Below, piece by piece: positions 56,562 through 64,000 of a stretch of DNA of 64,000 nt (its first letter is position 1; the number at the start of each line of letters is the position of its first letter). The translations under genes and the position numbers were made by a program. This DNA is from Patiriisocius marinus (GTDB lineage: Bacteria > Bacteroidota > Bacteroidia > Flavobacteriales > Flavobacteriaceae), in assembly GCF_008974325.1 (NCBI RefSeq), contig NZ_BKCG01000005.1:1-64000 (forward strand), in the 5' to 3' direction. The notes below the pieces were generated by a model. That model saw only the letters and a program-made list of their open reading frames with translations. It was not told the DNA's origin and ran no database searches.

Positions 56562-57559
56562 AATATGGTAAGATCTATTGATCGATAATTTGCTGTATTG
56601 ATAACATAGGTATCTGCAGTGTAAGCGCGAGCACCACAAGTCTCTTTCCAGAAAATGAGTCCGCTATTAAGTGCCTTACCATTGTTTTCACTCGATATAT
56701 TAAAATCAAAATAACGCTTCGACTTATCAAAATGATTGATAATAAAATCGTACGCCAAGTCAATACTTCCGTAAGCATTTTTAGTTGCATTTCCAGAAAT
56801 ATATTGCGGATGAATTGTAGTCTTTGTCAAAAACACCGTTGTTCCCGCCACAATCTCATCATCTTTATACACGTTTACTTGTTTAATCTGTTCAGGAAAC
56901 TTAGCTGCTAGCAATTCTATTTCTTCTAAAGTATGCACAGGTTTTATACCGTGTTTTTGCTCTAGATTAGGGATTAAAATTTTATTCCAGAAGTCTTTAA
57001 AATTACCATCTGTTTTTATTCTCAATCCGTTTCTAATGGCTTTATTAATTCCTTCTCTACGGTTTTTCTGAAATTTTAATTTGTTAGTAGTATCTATAAC
57101 CATTAACACATCGCGCTTTACCATTTCGGCTTTTGCTAAAAATAGAAAGTACGACAATTCATCTGCCGGCATTGTGTTATAAAAGGTAGGAATGTTTCGT
57201 ATTTCAATTGCTGTAATCCCTTCACTTTCATAATATTTAAGCACTTCTTTAAATGCTTCTAAGGAATATAAAAGCTTTCCACTTTCGGCTAAAACAAAAC
57301 TACCGTAGGTTAAACCTTGATGCGAAATCACCTTACCATTCACTTCGTTAGCTGGTAAAACCGCATAGAGTTTTTCCTCTTTAAAAACTAAAACCGAGTG
57401 ATCTTTAAATCGATCACTGTGATAGTCCATAAAGTTTCGGTTAAATAGAAATGTGGCGTTTTTTGCGTTTTCAACAAAGGCATTCCACAGTTCTTTTTGA
57501 GACTCCGTATATCGTTTTACTGTATAAATATTATTGTTTTTTAAATGTGGATTCCCCAT
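56558..57559 (-). CDS. FemAB/GNAT-like acyltransferase
   Basis: A 333-aa protein (start ATG 57559 chosen; a longer reading from 57601 lies inside the previous gene). It has a double-GNAT, FemAB-like look: FLFNRNFMDYHSDRFKDHSV, HQGLTYGSFVLAESG, IEIRNIPTFY and HPQYISGNATKNAYGSIDLA followed by YFDFNISSENNGKALNSGL. In this context it may acylate the amino-sugar. It overlaps both neighbours (29 bp upstream, 4 bp downstream), so the four genes are tightly coupled. Confidence 0.75.
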   Translation of the reverse strand: MGNPHLKNNNIYTVKRYTESQKELWNAFVENAKNATFLFNRNFMDYHSDRFKDHSVLVFKEEKLYAVLPANEVNGKVISHQGLTYGSFVLAESGKLLYSLEAFKEVLKYYESEGITAIEIRNIPTFYNTMPADELSYFLFLAKAEMVKRDVLMVIDTTNKLKFQKNRREGINKAIRNGLRIKTDGNFKDFWNKILIPNLEQKHGIKPVHTLEEIELLAAKFPEQIKQVNVYKDDEIVAGTTVFLTKTTIHPQYISGNATKNAYGSIDLAYDFIINHFDKSKRYFDFNISSENNGKALNSGLIFWKETCGARAYTADTYVINTANYRSIDLTIL

Positions 57560-59009
57560 CGTCATCAAAGTATTTGTACACTCCTTTAAACTCATTATCA
57601 TTGAGTATTAAGTAACTACCGTCGTCTTGCAAATTCTCTAAAAAACGTGGCTCTTCACTTAAATATGCTGTCAAAATACGAAATAAATTAACGGGAGATT
57701 TTAAATGTTTACTATATAATTCCTCCTTATCATATGGCCATTTAACCGTTAGTATTGCACTAAAAATAGAACGTTTTAAATCTATATGTTCGGTTTTTTT
57801 ATAGGCCTGTCCTGTATGTTCAAAACCTACAAAACCTCCGTGATCTGCCATTATCACTATTAATGCATTAGGATCTTTTTTAGTAATTAACGTAATTAAA
57901 CGCGCTAACTTATCATTTGCCGTTTTAATACCGTCTAAATATATCGCCTTTTCTCCTGCAACTCCTTTAGTATCTGCATTAGTTCTAGTAATATGTTTTG
58001 GGTTAAACACCTGAATAAAGGTAAAAACTGGACTATCTTCAATTGCAAAGTTGTTTTCAAAATCTGCAAGCACATCACGCTTTACCGTCATTCCCGTTGT
58101 AATAGAAGATACATCTTTAGCTGTAAAGTTGCTTTTATCGTAGCCTAAAGTTGGCCTACTTAATAAAAAATAAGGATGTTCTGAAAAGAACGACGTTTTA
58201 TAACCATTGTTTTTTAAAATGGTGAGCAGGGCATTGTCCGTCATAATTACTTCGCGAGCACCTAATGTTTCACTAAAACTTGCACCTTCATTATAGTAAT
58301 GATGTTTCATTGCAAATAACGAACTGTTGGTTGCTAAAGTCGCTGCATAATTACTTCGGAAATTTGCATATGATTTAAAATGCTGCTGTTTCAAAAAGCC
58401 TTCAAAAGCCGAATTATCAAAACCATACTCCCCTTTCTTTAATTCTGAAAAATTGACGTAACCGTCTGGCTGAATCAAATAAATGTTAGGTGTTGATTTA
58501 AAGATAGCTTCGGTGATATCATCTGGCTGTTTTTGCCATTCGGTAGAATAGTTAAGCTGTGTTATAATTTTAGGCACTAATGTGATAAAACCAATAATAG
58601 CCAACACTAATTGTATCACAACCCACTTTTTAAAATACCCGCTAAAAAAGAAACTAATTACTGCCGAAACTGTAAAAATTCCGATTATTATCAACCACTG
58701 TGTTCCTGGATACACGGCCAGTTTCACAAAGTTGAAAAAGAAAAATAGGTTTAAAAACGGAAGCACAAAATGTGCTATTTTTTTAAAAACTTGCATTTTA
58801 ATAACTCTTGAAGCAATGATAAAAGCAATAACTGGAGTTACAATAAAAAGTGTAAAAAACACCGTCATGTGTTCCCACGCTCCTATGAGTGTGTAGTTGT
58901 TCGAATAGTAAAAAAATAATGGATATAGTCCTGCTGCAAAAGCAGCCACTAGTGGAGAGACTTCTTTAGTTTTAAGAAAAGTGCTAATTATACGTTCCTT
59001 ATTGCTCAT
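57531..59009 (-). CDS. Membrane sulfatase-fold (alkaline phosphatase superfamily) enzyme 1
   Basis: A 492-aa protein with four to five N-terminal spans (residues 18-170) and a C-terminal sulfatase-like domain. Metal-site text: IYLIQPDGYVNFSELK, and IVIMADHGGFVGFEH (DHG). The nucleophile region is SNYAATLATNSSLFAMKHHY, where Thr or Ser would take the part of the usual catalytic residue. The layout is that of phosphoglycerol or phosphoethanolamine transferases (LtaS/EptA-like). It is a diverged copy of the next gene at 59138. Confidence 0.75.
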   Translation of the reverse strand: MSNKERIISTFLKTKEVSPLVAAFAAGLYPLFFYYSNNYTLIGAWEHMTVFFTLFIVTPVIAFIIASRVIKMQVFKKIAHFVLPFLNLFFFFNFVKLAVYPGTQWLIIIGIFTVSAVISFFFSGYFKKWVVIQLVLAIIGFITLVPKIITQLNYSTEWQKQPDDITEAIFKSTPNIYLIQPDGYVNFSELKKGEYGFDNSAFEGFLKQQHFKSYANFRSNYAATLATNSSLFAMKHHYYNEGASFSETLGAREVIMTDNALLTILKNNGYKTSFFSEHPYFLLSRPTLGYDKSNFTAKDVSSITTGMTVKRDVLADFENNFAIEDSPVFTFIQVFNPKHITRTNADTKGVAGEKAIYLDGIKTANDKLARLITLITKKDPNALIVIMADHGGFVGFEHTGQAYKKTEHIDLKRSIFSAILTVKWPYDKEELYSKHLKSPVNLFRILTAYLSEEPRFLENLQDDGSYLILNDNEFKGVYKYFDDDGESTFKKQ

Positions 59010-59137
59010 TTGTTTTAAAAGAAAACAGTTAATATGTGTTTCACTAGCTAAGTTCTGTAGCTTACACGATTAGTAATAGCCTTAAATACTATGAAACAGC
59101 ACGAGGTTTACAGTTAGTAAAATTTCAGAAAAACAGT

Positions 59138-60628
59138 TTAGTCTAAGCGTTCGAAAACCACTCTTCCTTCATTGTCCAAGTATTTATAAACTCCGTTGTT
59201 TTTAGTGTCTTTTAATATCACGTAACTGCTATTATCCTCTAAATTGTTAAGTAGTGCGTTATCGCCAGAAAGGTGTGCAAATAGCACTCTAAACAAGTTT
59301 ACCGAACTCTTTAACAACGTGTCAAAAGCAGGTGCTTCATTATTAGGCCACTTAATAAGCAAGTTGCTGCTAAATATCGATTTTACAATATCCTTGTCTG
59401 TAGTACGACTGTAAATTTGCTCTGTATATTCCATACCTACAAATCCCCCGTGATCTGCCATTATTACTACTAAAGCGTTTGGATCTCTTTTGTTAATTGT
59501 GGTAATTAACGCTTCTAATTTTTCGTTAGCTATTTGTAGTTTCTCTTCCCAGATTGTTCGCTCTTCGTCTTTCCCTTTTGTGACTGCTGCACGACCAGCA
59601 ATATGCGCTGGCATTAAAAACTCCAAAAAGAAAAATTGTGGTTTTCTTGAAACCGAAAAATTGCTTTTCAATGCATCAACAATATCCTTACTGTCTCCTA
59701 ATCCTGTTCCAATAAACGGAATTTCTTTATAATCAACATTGCTGTTATCGTAGCCTAATTCCGGACGATTGAGCATTAGATAATAGTTTTCAGTTAGGAT
59801 GGTTGTTTCGTACTCGTTGTTTTTTAAAATGTCGAGCACTGGGTTGTTAGTTACAATCTGATCTCGCATTCTAATACCTTCACTAAAGTTTTTAGCACCA
59901 TTGTAATAATGATGTTTCATCATAAACGTAGCACTGTTTGAGGTAAGTGTAGATGCGTAATTACTGGTAAAATTAGGGTAATGTTTAAATCCTGCATCTG
60001 CGACAAAGCTTTCAAACTTGCTGTTATCTATAGCGTAATAGCCTCTAGAAAGTTCAGAAAAATTGACGTAACCATCTGGCTGAATTACATAAATATTAGG
60101 CGTTGTTTTAAGCGTCACTTCTTCAATGGCATCTGGCAATTGTGTCCAAGAGTCATTGTAGTTTACTTCGTTTACGATCTGCGGAATTAAACTTGTCATC
60201 CCTAAAATAGCAAGCAGAAATTGTAATACTACCAGTTTACTTAAGTGTTTGTGCAAAAAGAAGGCTGCCAAACCTGCAATCATTATAATGACAAGAATCA
60301 TCTTTTTCTGAACGCCTGCATACAGACATACTTTTAACAGAAATAGAAAGAAGAACACATTTAAAAACGGAACTATTAAGTGTTTCCATTTAGGAATTAC
60401 GAGCCCTCCTAGCAACTTTGCTAGCACCATGACAATCACTGGCATGAAGATAAACATCGCTAAAAAATAGCCCACGTGCGCCCACGAATTTACCAATGGA
60501 AAATTTGCAGAGAAATAAAAAATCATAGGATACAAACCTGCCGCAATTGCCGCAATCCAAGCACGTATTTTAGTAGAACCAAATAACTTGCTTGCTATAG
60601 ATTGTTTCTGCTGATTCTTTTGAGCCAT
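59138..60628 (-). CDS. Membrane sulfatase-fold enzyme 2 (paralogue)
   Basis: A 496-aa paralogue of the previous gene with the same plan: N-terminal spans (about 29-170), IYVIQPDGYVNFSELSRG, nucleophile region SNYASTLTSNSATFMMKHHY and VVIMADHGGFVGMEYTEQ. The C-terminal segment SSVNLFRVLFAHLSGDNALL is shared too. It abuts the methyltransferase gene directly. It probably transfers a phosphate-linked group to surface glycans or lipids; the substrate is unknown. Confidence 0.75.
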   Translation of the reverse strand: MAQKNQQKQSIASKLFGSTKIRAWIAAIAAGLYPMIFYFSANFPLVNSWAHVGYFLAMFIFMPVIVMVLAKLLGGLVIPKWKHLIVPFLNVFFFLFLLKVCLYAGVQKKMILVIIMIAGLAAFFLHKHLSKLVVLQFLLAILGMTSLIPQIVNEVNYNDSWTQLPDAIEEVTLKTTPNIYVIQPDGYVNFSELSRGYYAIDNSKFESFVADAGFKHYPNFTSNYASTLTSNSATFMMKHHYYNGAKNFSEGIRMRDQIVTNNPVLDILKNNEYETTILTENYYLMLNRPELGYDNSNVDYKEIPFIGTGLGDSKDIVDALKSNFSVSRKPQFFFLEFLMPAHIAGRAAVTKGKDEERTIWEEKLQIANEKLEALITTINKRDPNALVVIMADHGGFVGMEYTEQIYSRTTDKDIVKSIFSSNLLIKWPNNEAPAFDTLLKSSVNLFRVLFAHLSGDNALLNNLEDNSSYVILKDTKNNGVYKYLDNEGRVVFERLD

Positions 60629-62017
60629 TTATTTTTTCTTAAACAAACACAACACACGCTGCGTTCCAGGAATGACTTCCTGTTTCACAAGGTCGAACTG
60701 TGTTTTATATCCTGCAATAAAGTTATCTAAATTGTAAAAATCGAAATGATTGATAAACTCCCTTTTTCTCACTAATAAACTGGTTACCCAAGAGTCTTCA
60801 CGCTTTGGGAATTCAATGATTAATTGGTTAGAGAATTTAGCAAAAAACTCAGCCGATTTTTCGAAAGGCACATTTCCGCTTAATGTAATATGGTGTATCA
60901 AGGCAAGTGCCATTGTCACCTCTGAATTGTAGGTATGTAAACGATCAATTAAGGAGTTACGCTCTGTATTATTAAAGCCTATTCCTGGAGCAGGTTGTAA
61001 TACATCGCACACAAAAGCGAGCATATTAGTCTCCTTATTATCGTTAGCTTGCTTGTAGTTATGCGCTACGGCGTTGCTATCGATATCTGTTACAATAACG
61101 TGTGGCACCTCTTTTAAAACGGTTCTGGCAAAAGTACCATCGTTTCCACCCACATCAATCATGCGTTGTGGCTTGAGGTCCTTCATCCATTGCTGAATTA
61201 ACGTTGTTTTATTCTGAAACGCGCTCGTGTTATAATTGGTTTTATCGTAATAATTACCCCACTCCGTTTCTTCCTTTAAACTTAATTTTTTAATAAAGTT
61301 GAAAAGGTTATCAATAATATTATTCTGTGCTTTTAATGAAAGCGTTGCAATTTTAGTTTCGGCTTTATAGTCTTCACTGTGCTTGCTTTCCATTTTAGCC
61401 AATAAATGGATATTGGTAAATATGGTAGAACTCAATTTGGTTTTCCCTGGCAATAATGACGATAGTAATTTCACCGGAATTCCATCAATGTGCGTTTGCA
61501 TCATTTTGAAAATTTCGGTTCCATTGTAGCTCGCTAACACTAGTGGACCAAAAAAGTGCGTAATAAATTGTTTGTAAGCTCTCCACGGTGTTCCGTCTTC
61601 GTAAAAGTCGAAGGAAAGGGTGTCTATAAAAATGGGTTTCCCTTCGTGAAATGTTACATTATAGGCTGATGCATCTTTAAGGATAAACCCTTTAGACAAC
61701 AAGTATTTCTGAAGCTTTAAAGTATGTAAGGCTGCGTGCTTGTATTGCTCAAAACTCCACTCATACGGGTTGGTAATAAACGGAATAGGCGCTGGCGTAA
61801 TTACAATACTATCTGCTGCAACTGAGGTTTCCTCGTGTGCAATTAACAGCTTATTTTTAATTAACGTTTTAAAAACCCCTTGCTCTTTTAAGGCATTGTA
61901 TTGCTTAAAGTAAATAGGGTTTATTCTACGTCTAAGTGTTGCTCCATCGTGAAACATATAGCCAGATGGGTCTCTAAAAGATGCTTCGTGTGTGGTATTA
62001 GTGTTTTGCTGCATCAT
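60629..62017 (-). CDS. NoeA-type methyltransferase with kinase-like N-terminal part
   Basis: A 462-aa protein (ATG 62017; ATGs at 62035 and 62014 are alternatives). The C-terminal half is a class I methyltransferase with motif I MIDVGGNDGTFAR and a following IVTDIDSNAVAHNY. The N-terminal half has GFILKDASAYNVTFHEGKPI followed by FIDTLSF, which resembles a kinase-like catalytic loop (xDxxxxN and DxG-like). It overlaps the 66-aa gene upstream by 20 bp and abuts the sulfatase-fold gene. Substrate unknown; a glycan methylation role fits the context. Confidence 0.75.
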   Translation of the reverse strand: MMQQNTNTTHEASFRDPSGYMFHDGATLRRRINPIYFKQYNALKEQGVFKTLIKNKLLIAHEETSVAADSIVITPAPIPFITNPYEWSFEQYKHAALHTLKLQKYLLSKGFILKDASAYNVTFHEGKPIFIDTLSFDFYEDGTPWRAYKQFITHFFGPLVLASYNGTEIFKMMQTHIDGIPVKLLSSLLPGKTKLSSTIFTNIHLLAKMESKHSEDYKAETKIATLSLKAQNNIIDNLFNFIKKLSLKEETEWGNYYDKTNYNTSAFQNKTTLIQQWMKDLKPQRMIDVGGNDGTFARTVLKEVPHVIVTDIDSNAVAHNYKQANDNKETNMLAFVCDVLQPAPGIGFNNTERNSLIDRLHTYNSEVTMALALIHHITLSGNVPFEKSAEFFAKFSNQLIIEFPKREDSWVTSLLVRKREFINHFDFYNLDNFIAGYKTQFDLVKQEVIPGTQRVLCLFKKK

Positions 62018-62198
62018 CGTCATCAGTTTCGTCAATGTCGATAGAATCGTAGTCGTCGTCCTCTTCTTTAATCATCCCAAAAAGGCCTTTGATTTTATAC
62101 ATCACGCCTTTAGAAAATAATAGAATACCTGCGGCAGCAGCCACTAAGCCTTGAACAATCATCGCTCCCAAACCGGGATCAAAATATAATGAAATCAT
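61998..62198 (-). CDS. Small membrane protein, 66 aa
   Basis: One hydrophobic span (GAMIVQGLVAAAAGILLFSK) is followed by a basic segment (GVMYKIKGLFGMIK) and an acidic C-terminus rich in Asp (EEDDDYDSIDIDETDDDD). First gene of the six-gene downstream unit. Its 3' end overlaps the methyltransferase start. No family recognised; its size and position suggest an assembly or anchoring partner. Confidence 0.7.
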   Translation of the reverse strand: MISLYFDPGLGAMIVQGLVAAAAGILLFSKGVMYKIKGLFGMIKEEDDDYDSIDIDETDDDDAAKH

Positions 62199-62367
62199 AG
62201 TTTTAAATCTGTTAGCAAATAAACGAAAAATGTAGGTTTTTGTTATTGTATGCGCAGTGTTTTCTTTTTAATGGTTTGAGATGTTAAATTTTAGCCGTTA
62301 CGGTTTCCCGTATTCCACTTTGTGAAAAGTATCTGTACATTTACGGGATAAGCGAAACTACTTTTTA

Positions 62368-62399
62368 ATGGTATCCTGAATATGTAACAGGATAACCAT
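62368..62399 (+). other. Hairpin upstream of the cassette-like gene
   Basis: 62368-62378 and 62388-62399 form an 11-bp stem with one bulged base (ATGGTATCCTG against CAGGATAACCAT) and a 9-nt loop. Just before it a longer inverted repeat pairs TCCCGTA (about 62308) with TACGGGA (about 62343). Not a standard terminator. Confidence 0.4.
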
Positions 62400-62410
62400 G
62401 ATAAAGTTGA

Positions 62411-62431
62411 TTATATAACGAGTTAGCCACA
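62411..62431 (+). repeat. Left inverted repeat flanking the T9SS gene
   Basis: TTATAT, five bases, then GTTAGCCACA. It is repeated in reverse complement at 63364-63384 just after the gene's stop codon (16 of 21 bases identical). The pair encloses one gene, as in a mobile cassette. Confidence 0.6.
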
Positions 62432-62447
62432 ATTAAAACCAAAAATT

Positions 62448-63362
62448 ATGAAAAAAACATTACTTTTTCTGACTTTAATTTTAGGAATATTTTCTTCATA
62501 TAGTCAATATGATTGCTCGCAGGGTGATGGAACATTTCGATACGGAGTAAAGCTTTACATTTCAAACGTGGAATCCGACTTCGACAAAGTTGATTTAATA
62601 AATCACATTATTGCTCTTGACAATATTTCTAGTGCTGATTTAAATATTTTAAATGAACATATAACATTAGTCTATAAAACATTTCCTTCGCAAAATCCTC
62701 ATAATACTGTTACTGTTTTTGCCACCACAGAAATATATACAATTTTAAATTCATTAAATAATTCAATTGAATTCCAATATTGTGTACTCAATAATTGTCC
62801 AATGAGCGATGGAACGTTTCATTATTATGCCTTACTTACTTTGTCTGAGGTTCCTGTTGACTTTAATAAAGATGATTTTATAAACTTTATAGTTGGACTT
62901 GATAATATTTCCAATAGTGATTTAGCAATTTTAAATACTAGTATAACTTCAGTATATAAAGCTTTTCCTAGTGTACAATCCGAATTTCTTCGAAGAGTTG
63001 TCTACATTGAAGCTACAGCGGAATTATTTCAAATATTAGATGACATAAATAATTCAATTGAACATCACGAATGTATTGAAGAGGCTATTCTTAATCTGAA
63101 TTTTTATGAAAAATTAAAAAGTTCAATTGTATATCCAAATCCAATTTCAGATAAATCCGTGATTGAATTAAATAGGAATTCGACTTCAAATAAAATTGAA
63201 CTAATAAATAATCTTGGCCAAATAATATATCAAAAAAGTTTTTCTGAAAAAAGTGTTATTGAGCTTAAAAATTTCCCCATTCCAAACGGTATTTCTTTTC
63301 TCAAAATATATGATTTAACAAATGGCGGAATTGAAATCTTAAAAATTATAATGGATAAATAA
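62448..63362 (+). CDS. T9SS-secreted protein with duplicated domain
   Basis: A 304-aa exported protein (signal MKKTLLFLTLILGIFSSYS). Two tandem copies of about 100 residues share the pattern DGTF.Y...L..S.V..DF.K.D.IN.I..LDNIS..DL.IL...IT.VYK.FPS (about 25-108 and 120-205). Residues about 228-304 are a type A T9SS sorting domain (YPNPISDKSVIELN, IELINNLGQIIYQKSF, LKNFPIPNGISFLKIYD). The repeated domain is not one I recognise. It is flanked by inverted repeats and more AT-rich than its neighbours, consistent with acquisition. Confidence 0.8.
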   Translation: MKKTLLFLTLILGIFSSYSQYDCSQGDGTFRYGVKLYISNVESDFDKVDLINHIIALDNISSADLNILNEHITLVYKTFPSQNPHNTVTVFATTEIYTILNSLNNSIEFQYCVLNNCPMSDGTFHYYALLTLSEVPVDFNKDDFINFIVGLDNISNSDLAILNTSITSVYKAFPSVQSEFLRRVVYIEATAELFQILDDINNSIEHHECIEEAILNLNFYEKLKSSIVYPNPISDKSVIELNRNSTSNKIELINNLGQIIYQKSFSEKSVIELKNFPIPNGISFLKIYDLTNGGIEILKIIMDK

Positions 63363-63363
63363 C

Positions 63364-63384
63364 TGTGGCTAACAACGCATATAA
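63364..63384 (-). repeat. Right inverted repeat flanking the T9SS gene
   Basis: TGTGGCTAAC, five bases, then ATATAA; reverse complement of the repeat at 62411-62431. It lies one base after the stop codon of the T9SS gene and forms the left end of the longer structured element. Confidence 0.6.
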
Positions 63385-63575
63385 GCAATGCGGGAGTTTG
63401 TGCTTAATTAAAAGTAAAGGTATATTTGGAAGACCGCCGAATTTTCACAAATTCGACTTATTACTAAAAAAAAATTAATAATCGAAATTTGTAAAAATCA
63501 GCTTGTGTCCGTCCGAAAGGCTTTCGCCTTTCTTCCTCCGCACTACTCATATACAGAGACGTTGTGTGTAATGCG
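63364..63575. repeat. Long structured repeat element (attC-like architecture)
   Basis: The segment starts with TGTGGCTAACAACG just after a stop codon and ends with ACGTTGTGTGTAATGCGG just before the next ORF. The outer arms pair imperfectly (ACAACG, ATATAAG, TGCGG against CCGCA, CATATA, CGTTGT). Inner arms pair about 15 bp (63446-63463 region with 63474-63492 region), and a small hairpin GAAAGGC-TTTC-GCCTTTC lies near 63515-63532. It resembles the large palindromic recombination sites between integron cassettes in plan, though it is longer than most. Confidence 0.45.
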
Positions 63576-63585
63576 GAAAAACTGA

Positions 63586-64000
63586 ATGGAGACAATTTTT
63601 GAGAATAAAAAACAAATAGAAAAATCGGATATTCCAATTCAAATTATACGAGGAATACTCTTCATAGTTTTATGCTTTTTTGTTTATAAAATTCGGTTTA
63701 TAAACAAGGAAATGAATCCAAATATTACGCTGATTTTCGGAATTGCACTAGGAATATTATTCGTTTATTTAATTTTAAGTGCTAAAACTATAAAACGAAT
63801 TGAAAAAAATACAAAAAACGGAAAACTGACTTTTATATTTAATCGACAATTACGGAATGATAAAATAACGGAAATTAATATTTCGGAACTGACTCTGAAT
63901 TTAAAGAATGTTCAAACTCGTTCGAATTCAAAAAAAATTCTTCTGATTTCTGACAAAGTAAATAAAGTAAAGTTGAGTACTAATCAAAAAGGAATTACGG
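63586..64000 (+). CDS. Hypothetical membrane protein, N-terminal part
   Basis: An ORF from ATG 63586 stays open for 138 codons to the right edge. It has a short cytosolic N-terminus, two close spans (IIRGILFIVLCFFVYKI and ITLIFGIALGILFVYLILSA) and then a hydrophilic domain that begins KTIKRIEKNTKNGKLTFIFN, with beta-like text. No family recognised; the plan resembles small two-span proteins with a PH-like tail. Its ATG is 11 bp from the structured repeat, as expected for the next cassette in an array. Confidence 0.6.
   Translation, partial: METIFENKKQIEKSDIPIQIIRGILFIVLCFFVYKIRFINKEMNPNITLIFGIALGILFVYLILSAKTIKRIEKNTKNGKLTFIFNRQLRNDKITEINISELTLNLKNVQTRSNSKKILLISDKVNKVKLSTNQKGIT

Noticed and set aside
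56562-56639. N-terminal extension of the DegT aminotransferase to 56639
   Set aside because: The added 26 residues (Cys- and Tyr-rich) are not family-like and lie within the preceding gene; ATG 56561 gives an ATGA overlap.
63363-63580. Structured repeat as a plain terminator
   Set aside because: Far too long, the stem arms are interrupted, and no U-run follows the outer arms.

Overview
The window is a low-GC chromosomal segment from a member of the Bacteroidota, most likely a Flavobacteriaceae species. The evidence is the secreted adhesin with SprB-type repeats, a type IX secretion (T9SS) sorting domain, promoters of the Bacteroidota form TTTG-N19-TAnnTTTG, many Cys-ended lipoprotein signals, and genes that mostly lack Shine-Dalgarno (SD) sites, with rpsU a clear exception.

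Layout. 1-4069 (minus) is the 5' part of a giant repeat adhesin that runs off the left edge. prfC (plus) follows, then a DUF3467 gene. 6871-20318 (minus) is the classical translation/transcription block, read in the order tRNA-Thr(TGT), tRNA-Tyr, tRNA-Gly, tRNA-Thr(GGT), tuf, tRNA-Trp, secE, nusG, rplK, rplA, rplJ, rplL, rpoB, rpoC. A consensus promoter lies at its head, and hairpins lie after tuf, between rplL and rpoB, between rpoB and rpoC, and after rpoC. Upstream are a XerC-like recombinase, rpsU with a near-perfect SD, and a small XRE regulator next to a perfect 20-bp palindrome. 22022-23976 is an AT-rich patch with decayed gene fragments and a two-gene lipoprotein operon.

23986-48813 holds core metabolic and envelope genes: a carboxypeptidase-regulatory-like protein, acyl-CoA dehydrogenase, ComEA-like helix-hairpin-helix protein, sodium/alanine symporter, RCK potassium channel with a PspC protein, DUF2851, a CBS-domain cysteine/cystathionine synthase, a LolC/E-type permease head-to-head with a NamZ-like (DUF1343) muramidase, a YkgJ protein, a methyltransferase, DUF2059, a metalloprotease lipoprotein, an amidohydrolase, an outer-membrane barrel plus 1007-aa TPR protein pair, and a lipoprotein plus subtilisin pair.

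48881-62198 is a surface-polysaccharide region behind ftsE: four glycosyltransferases, a FdtA-type ketoisomerase and a DegT aminotransferase (3-amino-3,6-dideoxysugar pathway), a Wzx-type flippase, a FemAB-like acyltransferase, two tandem membrane sulfatase-fold enzymes, a methyltransferase with a kinase-like N-terminal part, and a 66-aa membrane protein. The polymerase and the nucleotide-sugar front end are not in the window. 62400-64000 looks like recently acquired cassette material: a T9SS protein flanked by inverted repeats, a long structured repeat, and the start of a membrane protein cut by the right edge.
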